Assembly: GCF_024499055.1 (NCBI RefSeq)
Contig: NZ_CP071249.1
Coordinates: 496,001-560,000, forward strand
Length of the DNA stretch: 64,000 nt
Direction of reading: 5' to 3'
Source of the DNA: Turicibacter bilis
GTDB lineage: Bacteria; Bacillota_I; Bacilli_A; MOL361; Turicibacteraceae
A program made the translations under genes and the position numbers. Position 1 is the first letter of the stretch. Each line of letters begins with the position of its first letter. The notes under the pieces were generated by a model. It searched no databases and was not told where the DNA came from. It worked only from the letters and a program-made list of their open reading frames with translations. This document shows positions 37,092 through 45,551 of the stretch, in pieces.

Positions 37092-38217
37092 CCTGAATTA
37101 TATAATTAAGTCAGACAACTGGTAAACGTATTTAATGGTAATAAAAAAGACATAGATGGTACACTTAATTCATCGCCAAACAAATTAAGGAGTTTTCATC
37201 TATGTCTTATCATCATATTAACATAAATCAGCTGACAAATATAGAGTCAAATTATTATTTAGGAGTTAACGCTCGTGAATGTGCACGACGTATGAAGATT
37301 GGAAAGGATAAAGTTTATACCTATTATCGCTTATTGAAAAAGGGATTCAGTGTTGAAGAAATCTACTTTAATTATAAGCAAAATAAAAAGCGTTGTGGAA
37401 GAAAAGAAATCACTTTATCTCAGCAGAAAGTACAAGAGATTCATGAGTTATTAGGTCAAGGATGGTCATTAGATGCTATTGCGGGGCGTGATAAGCTGAT
37501 GGGTCATTCAGAAAGAGTTTCAACTAAAACATTGTATAAGCTTGTGAAAAATGGAAGCATTGATGCCAAAAAGCTCCGTCGAAAAGGAAAGAATAATCCT
37601 AAAAACCACAAAGAAACACGTGGAAGAATCAATGATTGTAAAACCATTCATGAGCGAGATAAGCAGTATCTTAAAGCTTCGATGAATCAAGAATACGGGC
37701 ACTTTGAAGGGGATACCATTGTTGGTAAGAATCGTCAATCAGCCATTGTCACTTTAGTTGAAAAGAAAAGTAAATATATCGTACTATTAAAAGCAAGTCG
37801 TAAGAGTCAAGATGTCAAAGATGCGACATTAAATTGGCTAAATGAACAAGTTGAAATCGGCATCAAAACCATCACCTTTGATCGAGGAAAAGAGTTTTCT
37901 AGATGGAAAGAAATTGAACAAGAAAGCAAGATACCTCTTGAGATTTACTTTAGTGATCCAGGAGCACCAGGACAACGAGGATTGAATGAGAATTCAAATA
38001 GTATCGTTAGACAAGACCTACCGAAATCCACGGATTTATCCGTCCATTCACAAAAGAAATTAAATGAAATTGCGATGAAATATAATCGTGTACCCCGAAG
38101 ATCTTTAAACTATTACACACCAGAAGAAATCATGAAAAAAGCAACTGGATTAGATTCACTCCTTCCAATTGCTTAGTTTGTGATAAATAATGGTCTGATT
38201 TAAATTGACAACTCAGG
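37092..38217 (+). mobile_element. IS30-family insertion sequence, 1126 bp
   Basis: Ends are imperfect inverted repeats of about 29 bp: CCTGAATTATATAATTAAGT at the left, and CCTGAGTTGTCAATTTAAAT from the right end read inward, both continuing into CAGAC. The element is flanked by the 3-bp direct repeat ACT (37089-37091 and 38218-38220). One transposase gene fills it. Ends, target duplication and gene all look intact. Confidence 0.85.
37202..38176 (+). CDS. IS30-family transposase
   Basis: Protein of 324 aa with an N-terminal HTH (VNARECARRMKIGKDKVYTY) and a C-terminal DDE core: GHFEGDTIVGKNRQSAIVTL (first Asp), IKTITFDRGKEFSRW (second Asp) and PGQRGLNENSNSIVRQDLPK with the catalytic Glu. It has the family end YNRVPRRSLNYYTPEEIM. 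Length is normal. ATG at 37202 is preceded by AAGGAG. The element is probably active. Confidence 0.95.
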   Translation: MSYHHININQLTNIESNYYLGVNARECARRMKIGKDKVYTYYRLLKKGFSVEEIYFNYKQNKKRCGRKEITLSQQKVQEIHELLGQGWSLDAIAGRDKLMGHSERVSTKTLYKLVKNGSIDAKKLRRKGKNNPKNHKETRGRINDCKTIHERDKQYLKASMNQEYGHFEGDTIVGKNRQSAIVTLVEKKSKYIVLLKASRKSQDVKDATLNWLNEQVEIGIKTITFDRGKEFSRWKEIEQESKIPLEIYFSDPGAPGQRGLNENSNSIVRQDLPKSTDLSVHSQKKLNEIAMKYNRVPRRSLNYYTPEEIMKKATGLDSLLPIA

Positions 38218-38474
38218 ACTCAAAAAAACAAAATTTATATAATCAAGTCAATCTAATACCTGTTAAAGTAGATATCTCGCGGTATGTAGTTCTTTACTGG
38301 TGTAATGATATATATAGATACCGATTTTTAATGTTGGCTCTATTAGGCGAAAGTATTGTTTTTCATTATTTAACTACTTGAAAAGGATGAAATTTTTAAC
38401 AATGAGATTTAACAACCATTGATACTAAGTGATTCACTATCAACAAGGTTGTCTAACACAGCTTTTATATTTAG

Positions 38475-38642
38475 CTATTACTCGATGATGTAACAGAATT
38501 TGCCGATAGTGAGGATAATTACTATATTTCAATTGGAATTATGCGATATACTTCTGGGAATCGATTTTTTAAAACAATTATTAATCAACCTTCAAAATCA
38601 ATTGAAGACTATCAGTTAGTAAGTCGTTTTTGCCTTAAATAA
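38475..38642 (+). pseudogene. Gene remnant downstream of IS30
   Basis: An open frame of 55 codons following a TAG reads DDVTEFADSEDNYYISIGIM, continues RYTSGNRFFKTIINQPSKSI and ends at 38642. No start or ribosome site. Protein-like, so probably the 3' end of a gene whose front is lost; family not recognised. Confidence 0.3.
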
Positions 38643-39027
38643 CTTAAATTTCCTAACCAAATCGTTCCGTCATAGCGCCAATAATAAATGATTTTAGTTG
38701 TAACAACCAAGTTATCTCTAAATATTTTTGATCGTTTATATCAGTTGTTCTGATTGCTACTCTAAACGATGACAAACTAAGTGATGTTGTTCAGCTAATT
38801 CGTCTGTTGAGAGTTTCTTTTCAATTCACGAGTAAGCGTAAAATAATGATGATTGAATTATTGAACAGTTTGTCTCGTAGAATAGACCATTTTTGAAAGA
38901 ACTTCTATACGTATGTGTTAAGATGGTGGTAACTGATAAATAGCATTGCTTGTTAAGGATTAAGTGTGATAACTTCATTCTATAACAAAGCTCCTATTTA
39001 TGAGCTTTTTATGTGTCGCACTTAATA
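38643..39027. other. Non-coding, probably decayed stretch
   Basis: About 385 bp without ORF, terminator or repeats that I can support. Confidence 0.3.
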
Positions 39028-39255
39028 TTACAATCTGTCACATAAAAAAACTTGATTATAATAACCAGGAGCTTCCATTTTTAGTGAACCCTTTTGTAAA
39101 ATAGCTAAATCCACCTTTACTTGACGAGATGAAAACTTATTTTTTAAAATAGGAGCAACTAACTCTTGTCCGTTACTAATTTCAAGAATACAATCTCCCT
39201 CTTGAAACTCAAGAAGTTCTATATAATCTAAAATTAATTGAAGTTGATCACTCAT
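39028..39255 (-). CDS. Small hypothetical protein, 75 aa
   Basis: ATG at 39255 lies 5 nt after AGAGGA and starts MSDQLQLILDYIELLEFQEG. The segment EGDCILEISNGQELVAPILK resembles motif I of a class I methyltransferase, but the Gly-rich turn is altered and the protein ends soon after, so it could be a truncated methyltransferase or an unrelated small protein. No signal or membrane span. Confidence 0.55.
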   Translation of the reverse strand: MSDQLQLILDYIELLEFQEGDCILEISNGQELVAPILKNKFSSRQVKVDLAILQKGSLKMEAPGYYNQVFLCDRL

Positions 39256-39338
39256 AACATCCTCTATTTCTACCTTCAAATCTGAATTAAAATAAATTTA
39301 TTTAGTATATCATATGCAATGACCCATAAAATTGTTCT

Positions 39339-39372
39339 AAAAAAGTCAAACATTGAAATGTTTGACTTTTTA
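39339..39372 (-). terminator. Intrinsic terminator of the MATE gene
   Basis: AAAAGTCAAACATT / AATGTTTGACTTTT with a 2-nt loop; overlaps the stop at 39370. Confidence 0.9.
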
Positions 39373-40601
39373 TGCAATCGTCGCTTCTAATTCTTTTTCA
39401 TCTTCGTCGATAAAATGATGATTGAGCCATTTATCGCCACGTAAACGAATCACATAAAGGATGCCTCGAACGGCCCAATCAACGAACATCGCAATAAAAA
39501 TTCCTGCGACTCCCCAACCTAGTACCACTCCAAATAAGTAACCCAATCCTACTCGAAACACCCACATTCCAATGATGGCCGTCATCATCGTATACTTTCC
39601 ATCGCCTGCTCCTTTTAAGCCACCAGGTAAAACAAAAGAAAAAGCCCAGATTGGTGTAGCTAGTGCGTTAAGTTGAATCAAGCGAGTGGCATAACTTAAC
39701 ACCTCTGGATTATCCGTATAAAGCGCAACAAAATACCAGGCAGTCGGAATAGAAAAAGCGCCCAAAATAACTAAATAAACAACCGCTAAGCGGGTAATAA
39801 AACGAAGAGTATGTCTTGCTAAAGCCGTTTCTTTACGACCAATTTCTTGCCCTACAATTGTGGTTGCCACAGTCGTTAATGAATTTCCTGGAATGTTAAT
39901 CAAATTAATAATAGAATTAGCGATTGAGTTCGAAGACATGGCAATCGCCCCCATCCCCCCAATAAACACTTGTGTCAGTAATTTACCTAAGTGAAAAATA
40001 ACGGATTCAATTCCTGCAGGTACCCCTACATAAAAGATCTGACGTAAATAATTAAATTGTGGACGATACAGTTGGATTTTTCCAAACTGAATCGCCTTCT
40101 TCCCCTTTATTAAAATCCACATCACATAAAGGGTTCCAATCACACGAGCTAAAGAAATTCCTAAGGCTGCACCGACAATCTCCCATTTAAACACATATAA
40201 GAAAAGATAAGTTAAAAGAATATTAAAAATATTAGCGACGACATTACTAATCGCTGCTATCTTTGTATCCCCAGCACCTCTTAAAATTCCATTAGCCATT
40301 AAAGTTAAGGCCATAAATGGAAAGCTAAATAATACAATACTAAAATAAGTAATTCCATACTCCACCACTTGAGGTTCTACTCCGTGATAAACAAGTTGAA
40401 TTAAGGGGCGATTAAATACGAGTAACAATATCATGATAAAAATGGAAATAAAGGTTGTTGATATAATGCCTTGCATCGTAGCTTCATTTGTTTTTGCATA
40501 ATCGTTACGCCCAACATATTGTGCGACCACAACCGTTCCCCCCCCCCATAGCAAATGATGTAAATACTGAAATAAATAGCACCTATTATAGTTTGATTCA
40601 C
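39370..40601 (-). pseudogene. MATE family multidrug efflux transporter, 5' end broken
   Basis: The main frame (39370-40554, 394 aa) encodes most of a Na+/H+-driven MATE exporter: GGGTVVVAQYVGRNDYAKTN, then ten or so spans, VGVPAGIESVIFHLGKLLTQ, and RLIQLNALATPIWAFSFVLP. A complete family member has about 450 aa, so the first one or two spans are missing. Upstream, remnants occur in other frames: VNQTIIGAIYFS (from 40601) and VFTSFAMGGG, the latter joining the main frame only if the run of ten G (minus strand, 40538-40547) were nine. The leading part before VNQTIIG is absent. Likely inactive, or at best expressed as a shortened protein. Confidence 0.75.
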
Positions 40602-40671
40602 ATCAAAACGATATGAGCTTATGCCACATTAAAAATTAATTAAATGACATTTTACCTTGTTTCGTCGATAC

Positions 40672-40705
40672 AAAAAAAGAGCACCATGAGTTGATGCTCT
40701 TTTTG
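40672..40705 (-). terminator. Terminator of the kdgA-kdgK-kduD operon
   Basis: AAAAAGAGCAT and GTGCTCTTTTTTT pair around about 8 nt on the minus strand, just beyond the kduD stop. Confidence 0.8.
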
Positions 40706-40718
40706 GTTTTACTGTTAC

Positions 40719-41480
40719 TTATCGTGCTAACCAACCACCATCGACAGCTATTGTATATCCATTGACATAATCACTTGCTGAGCTTGCTAAGAAGACAACA
40801 GGTCCTTTTAAGTCTTCTGGTGTTCCCCAACGATCAGCTGGAATACGTCCTAAAATTTCTGAACTACGTTGTTCATCAGCACGAAGTTGTGCTGTATTAG
40901 CGGTCGCCATATATCCTGGAGCAATCGCATTAATATTAATCCCATGTTTTGCCCATTCATTGGCCATTAACATTGTAATCCCTTTTACCCCTGACTTACT
41001 CGCTGTATAAGATGGCACACGAATTCCACCTTGAAATGATAACATCGATGCAATATTAATAATTTTTCCACCTGTTCCTTGTTTCATAAATTGATTGGCT
41101 GCCGCTTGACAGAAGAAGAAAACAGATTTTAAGTTTAAATTAATGACGTCATCCCAATCTTTTTCTGAAAACTTAACTGAATCCTGACGACGAATAATTC
41201 CTGCATTATTGACTAAAATGTCGATATGTCCAAACTCAGCAATTGCTTGATCAATAATGGATTGAATAGGATCAGTTGACATTAAATTTGCTTCAATCGT
41301 TAAACAACGGCGTCCAACTGCTTCAACGGCTGCCTTGACTTCATCCATTGAACTAATTCCTACAGCGACAATATCAGCGCCTGCTTCAGCTAATCCGATC
41401 GCCATTCCTTGTCCAAGTCCAATAGCTGCTCCTGTAACGATTGCTACTTTCCCATCTAACTTAAATTGTTCTAAAATCAT
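40719..41480 (-). CDS. kduD: 2-dehydro-3-deoxy-D-gluconate 5-dehydrogenase
   Basis: Short-chain dehydrogenase of 253 aa that converts 2,5-diketo-3-deoxygluconate to 2-keto-3-deoxygluconate (KDG) in pectin/uronate breakdown. Seen are the NAD-binding VTGAAIGLGQGMAIGL, ILVNNAGIIRRQD, the catalytic Ser in KIINIASMLSFQGGIRVPSY and YTASKSG (YxxxK), plus the KduD-typical RIPADRWGTPEDLKGPVVFL. Last of three genes, 18 nt after kdgK. Without kduI in view, the upstream isomerisation is not encoded here. Confidence 0.9.
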   Translation of the reverse strand: MILEQFKLDGKVAIVTGAAIGLGQGMAIGLAEAGADIVAVGISSMDEVKAAVEAVGRRCLTIEANLMSTDPIQSIIDQAIAEFGHIDILVNNAGIIRRQDSVKFSEKDWDDVINLNLKSVFFFCQAAANQFMKQGTGGKIINIASMLSFQGGIRVPSYTASKSGVKGITMLMANEWAKHGININAIAPGYMATANTAQLRADEQRSSEILGRIPADRWGTPEDLKGPVVFLASSASDYVNGYTIAVDGGWLAR

Positions 41481-41498
41481 ACTATTCCCCTTTTCTTT

Positions 41499-42518
41499 TT
41501 ATCGTTTCATTCCAACTGAACCCGTTTGGCTCATTAAATCTTTGACTTCTTGATCGTGAGTTAATAAAACATCTCCATTCATCGTATGTTTTAGAACCCC
41601 ACATGCTAATCCGTAATTTAATGCTTCCTGATATGTTTGACCGTTTAAATCTAATTCATTTAACACACCTGCCACAAACGCATCTCCCGCTCCGACACGG
41701 TCAATAATTTCAAATTGGTACGTTTGATTTGTGGTATACACATCACCCGTTTTGGTATAACAGTACGCACTTAAACAATTTTGATGAGTGGATTGTTGTT
41801 CACGAACCGTTCCAAAAACTGCTTGACAGTGACTGTTAGCCATGAAGTAATGAAATACAGCTTTACGCTTAGCATCTACTGATTCAAAGGCTTGCTCTAA
41901 GCGGTATCCACCAATGGTTTCAATATCATATAAGCTTCCAAAAACAATATGAACATATGGTAAGATTTCACGAATCACCGTAGACGCTTCTTCAACAGTC
42001 CATAATTTTGCACGATAATTAAAATCAAAACTAATCGTTAATCCACGTTCAAACGCCACTTTAACTAACTCAAGTGTAAATTCTCTAATCTCTTTTCCTA
42101 AAGCTAGGGTAATTCCACTGACATGCAAATGAGTACGATCCGATAAAACTTCGTCTATATCAAGCGTATTTGCCTCCATCTGGGCAATGGCTGAATATTT
42201 TCGGTTATAAATAACATTCGAAGCGCGTAACGATTAACCTACCTCAACGTAATAGCTTCCTAATATGTCACCTTTAAGTTTAGTTGGTGTTAAATCCATT
42301 CCATATTGTCTGAGTGAACGATAAGCAGCAATTCCCAATGGATTATCAGGTAATACTGTCGCAAATCGAACATCATGGCCGAAATTCGCTAAAGCGATCG
42401 CGATATTTGCTTCGCTCCCCCCATACGTGACATTTAAACTTCGGCATTGTTCTAATTTATCATGAGCCGGTGGAGTTAGACGTTGCATAACCTCCCCCAA
42501 GGTTACAAACTTCTTCAT
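41499..42518 (-). pseudogene. kdgK: 2-keto-3-deoxygluconate kinase (PfkB family) with internal TAA
   Basis: The 339-codon frame encodes KdgK, which phosphorylates KDG to KDPG. The N-terminal part MKKFVTLGEVMQRLTPPAHD, NVTYGGSEANIAIALANFGH ends at YYVEVG with TAA at 42236-42234. The same frame continues SLRASNVIYNRKYSAIAQME and includes the PfkB signature DRVGAGDAFVAGVL with the catalytic Asp. One substitution (for example CAA to TAA) explains the split. The C-terminal half may begin at ATG 42179, but lacks the substrate-binding N-terminal domain. ATG at 42518 is chosen with AGGTG 6 nt before. The break would block this ketogluconate route at its kinase step. Confidence 0.85.
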
Positions 42519-42527
42519 TTTCATCAC

Positions 42528-43169
42528 CTAGTTCTTTCTAGCATTTGCTACTTTTTCAACGAATTGTCTAGCTAATTCTGTTACAGCTGCATAGTCACCG
42601 GATTTAGCTGGAGCTGTTAAATCTCCACCTACACCGACGGCCACACATCCATTTTTAATCCATTGATCGACATTCTCTAAGCTAACGCCACCTGTTGGCA
42701 TAATATTCGCTTGTGGAAGAGGTCCTTTCACTGCTTTAACGAAGCTTGGTCCAAATGCACTTCCAGGGAATAATTTAACAATATCTACTCCTGCTTCCAT
42801 CGCTGTGATGACTTCTGTAATCGTCATACATCCTGCCATGTAAGGAACTTGATATCGATTACATAATTTAGCTGTTTCTAAATCAAATCCTGGAGAGACG
42901 ATATATTTAGCACCTGCTAAAATCGCAATACGAGCTGTTTCACTATCTAATACGGTTCCAGCACCAATTAACATGCTTGACCCAAACTCTTTGACTAATG
43001 ATTTAATCACTTCATCAGCAAAAGGTACAGTGAAAGTTAACTCAACGGCTTTAATTCCACCTGCTAAACAGGCTTTTGAGATTTCAACTCCTTGCTCTTC
43101 GTTTTCAGCACGAACAACAGCTACGACACCTGTTTCACAAATTTCCTTAATGACTTCATATTTTTTCAT
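42528..43169 (-). CDS. eda: KDPG/KHG aldolase
   Basis: Class I aldolase of 213 aa that splits 2-keto-3-deoxy-6-phosphogluconate into pyruvate and glyceraldehyde-3-phosphate. Markers: GVVAVVRAENEEQG, GIKAVELTFTVP with the catalytic Glu, LIGAGTVLD, and the Schiff-base Lys in DIVKLFPGSAFGP; the phosphate site is PTGGVSLENVDQWI. Also called kdgA. First gene of the kdgA-kdgK-kduD operon; the stop codon abuts the start region of kdgK. Confidence 0.95.
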   Translation of the reverse strand: MKKYEVIKEICETGVVAVVRAENEEQGVEISKACLAGGIKAVELTFTVPFADEVIKSLVKEFGSSMLIGAGTVLDSETARIAILAGAKYIVSPGFDLETAKLCNRYQVPYMAGCMTITEVITAMEAGVDIVKLFPGSAFGPSFVKAVKGPLPQANIMPTGGVSLENVDQWIKNGCVAVGVGGDLTAPAKSGDYAAVTELARQFVEKVANARKN

Positions 43170-43270
43170 AAGACACCTCTTCTACTTTTTTCATTAACTA
43201 TTAGTTTATTTTAAAGCTTTCAATTCTACTTTATATTTTAAAGGGTTAATTGTTTATCATAAGTAAATGA

Positions 43271-45247
43271 TTATTTTTCATAGGGCGTAGCTATTTTTTT
43301 CACTTTACAGTGCATATACTCATCAACTTCATCCCAAGGAACGATAAATCCACTTCCTTTGGCACAAAAAACCGATCCCGAAGGGTTTAAGCGATCAGCA
43401 GCTTTATCATAAGCGATTTCTGAAATAACCTCTTCTGGATTATGACAAATATCATATCCTGCAACATTTAATGAGATTCTTCCGGCTCCTTTTGTATAGG
43501 ATAAAAATTCACTCGGATAATCCATAAAAGTCGCTACTGGAACCGTTCCAGTAATCAAACATTTATTTTCTTGAATGATTGGATTCTCAAATTTTCCAGA
43601 CATCTTTTTTAAATCGGTTAAGATTCGTCCCATTAAATCCATCTCTACTTCGAATTTAACGGTATAATATGGTTCCAACAAGAGATTCTTAGCTTGTTCT
43701 AATCCTTGACGAATGGCACGATACGTCGCCTCTCTAAAATCTCCACCTGACGTATGTTTCTGATGTGCACGCCCTGTGATGAGTTTAATATGAACATCAG
43801 TTAAAGATGATCCTGTTAAAATCCCAAGATGTGTTTTCTCAAAGATATGTGTTTCGATTAATTTTTGATGGCTTAATTCTAATTCTTCTGTTGAACACAC
43901 GGATTCAAAGGTCACCCCACTTCCTCTTTGACCAGGCTCTAATTGTAGGTGAACTTCCGCATAATGCTTCAATGGCTCATAATGCCCGCTTCCAATGACT
44001 TGATTTGTAATAGTTTCTTGATAAATAACTTTTCGCGGACTAAATTCAATTGAAAGATCAAATCGTTCTTGGACGATTTCTTTTAAGACTTCTAGCTGAA
44101 TACTTCCCATCACGGAAACATCAATAGACTGTGTGACTTCATTCCATAAAACCAACAGCATCGGATCTTCATCTTCTAATTTTTTAAAAATAGCTAATAC
44201 ATCTTTGGCATTTAATGATTGAGGATAGAGTACAGACACACGCATGACAGGTTGTAATAATCCCTCTTCCCTCTTAATTTCATGACCAATTATTTGACCT
44301 GCCATAGTATGTGTTAATCCGGTTACCCCAATCAGTTCACCTGCCTGTGCAATCGGTGTCGTTTCAAATTTCTTTCCTTGATAATAACGTATTTGATTTA
44401 CTTTCTCTCCTTCTTCAGTCGCGGATGTTTTAATTGAATCTTTTACGGCTAAATTCCCACTCAACACTTTTAGATAAGTAATTCGATCCCCTTTTTCATC
44501 ATAGCGAATTTTATAAACTCTTCCTTTAAAAGGAGCTGTACGATCATATGTCGTTTCTGTTAACTCATCAAACTGTTTTAAAAAAGAGGTAATTCCGATA
44601 TTTTTTAAGGCTGATCCGCTAAAAACTGGACAAATATTTTGCATTCGAATTTGCTGTTTAAAAGTTGTTAACCAAAATTGTGAATCCCGTTTATTTTCTA
44701 AGAAGTAATCGAGTAAGTCTTCATTTAACTCTGCTAATTGCTCAATAATTTCAATTGGTAACTCACTTAAGTCTAATTCATTTGGAAGATAAATAGGATT
44801 AACCCCTAAATTCAATCGTAACTGTGTCAAAACACGTTCAATATCAACTCCTTCACGATCCACTTTATTAATAAAGAAAACCATTGGGATATGATACTGT
44901 TTTAAGCAGTCAACAATCGTCTCGGTATGACTTTGAACGCCTTCAAATCCATTAATGATAACAATTGCATAATCTAAAACTTTAATGGCACGTTCCATCT
45001 CACTCGAAAAATCAATATGTCCAGGGGTATCGAGTAAATAATAGATGGATTCATTATACTTAAAACTCGCTTGTTCAGTAAAAACAGTGATCCCTCTTTG
45101 TTTTTCAATTGAATGATGATCCAAAAATGTATTTTGATGATCGACTCTTCCTTTTGTGCGAATTACATTCGTTTCATATAAAATTTGTTCAGCCAGTGAC
45201 GTCTTCCCAGAATCAACATGAGCAAATAATCCGATTGTTTTAAACAC
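43271..45247 (-). CDS. TetM-like translation-factor GTPase
   Basis: Protein of 658 aa with EF-G/TetM architecture: G domain with AHVDSGKTS (G1), RGITVFTEQ (G2), DTPGHIDF (G3) and NKVD (G4), then domains II to V. It is near the length of tetracycline ribosomal-protection proteins (639 aa), but diverges clearly from TetM/O/W at the N-terminus (TFLDHHSIEKQRGITVFTEQ). Related chromosomal proteins in gut Firmicutes are annotated only as translation-factor GTPases. It probably binds the ribosome; tetracycline resistance cannot be concluded. No mobile element adjoins it. Single gene upstream of the kdg operon. Confidence 0.85.
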   Translation of the reverse strand: MFKTIGLFAHVDSGKTSLAEQILYETNVIRTKGRVDHQNTFLDHHSIEKQRGITVFTEQASFKYNESIYYLLDTPGHIDFSSEMERAIKVLDYAIVIINGFEGVQSHTETIVDCLKQYHIPMVFFINKVDREGVDIERVLTQLRLNLGVNPIYLPNELDLSELPIEIIEQLAELNEDLLDYFLENKRDSQFWLTTFKQQIRMQNICPVFSGSALKNIGITSFLKQFDELTETTYDRTAPFKGRVYKIRYDEKGDRITYLKVLSGNLAVKDSIKTSATEEGEKVNQIRYYQGKKFETTPIAQAGELIGVTGLTHTMAGQIIGHEIKREEGLLQPVMRVSVLYPQSLNAKDVLAIFKKLEDEDPMLLVLWNEVTQSIDVSVMGSIQLEVLKEIVQERFDLSIEFSPRKVIYQETITNQVIGSGHYEPLKHYAEVHLQLEPGQRGSGVTFESVCSTEELELSHQKLIETHIFEKTHLGILTGSSLTDVHIKLITGRAHQKHTSGGDFREATYRAIRQGLEQAKNLLLEPYYTVKFEVEMDLMGRILTDLKKMSGKFENPIIQENKCLITGTVPVATFMDYPSEFLSYTKGAGRISLNVAGYDICHNPEEVISEIAYDKAADRLNPSGSVFCAKGSGFIVPWDEVDEYMHCKVKKIATPYEK

Positions 45248-45368
45248 TCTAACACCTCAAAACTTTATTTTCGTCTCTTTTATTATAACAAACATCTATT
45301 AAAAATCATAAATAATTAGTCCCACCAAATAAACCGAACAAAAGTTTGTTTTTTTTGACGAGAAACTA

Positions 45369-45550
45369 TTGAAAAAAGTTACTTTTTTTGTCATAATATA
45401 AGAGTCAGCAAGACACAAACCACCCTAACTCGTGAAGTTACCCCCTAATTAACTTCACACATTCCGAAATTCCAAACAATTTTTCAAAACGAGATCATCT
45501 TTCCAGGTCTCTTCTTCGAAAAAAGCTCACCATACTGTGAGCTTTTTTTA
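45369..45550 (+). ncRNA. Candidate small RNA with promoter, C-rich hairpin loop and terminator
   Basis: TTGAAA (45369-45374), 17-nt spacer and CATAAT (45392-45397) form a plus-strand promoter. The predicted transcript, from about 45404 to 45549, has no ORF. It has three hairpins: GTGAAGTT/AACTTCAC (45432-45458) with loop ACCCCCTAATT; GAGATC/GGTCTC (45491-45511); and the terminator AAAAAAGCTCAC/GTGAGCTTTTTT (45519-45548) with a T-run. A C-rich loop that could pair with AGGGGG ribosome sites is typical of Firmicute regulatory RNAs. The terminator also ends the converging DUF2325 gene, so part of the evidence is shared. Confidence 0.45.
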
Positions 45551-45551
45551 T

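Noticed and set aside
43271-45247. Calling the GTPase gene tet(M)
   Set aside because: Domain layout fits but key N-terminal segments diverge from known resistance proteins, and nothing in the context indicates mobility.
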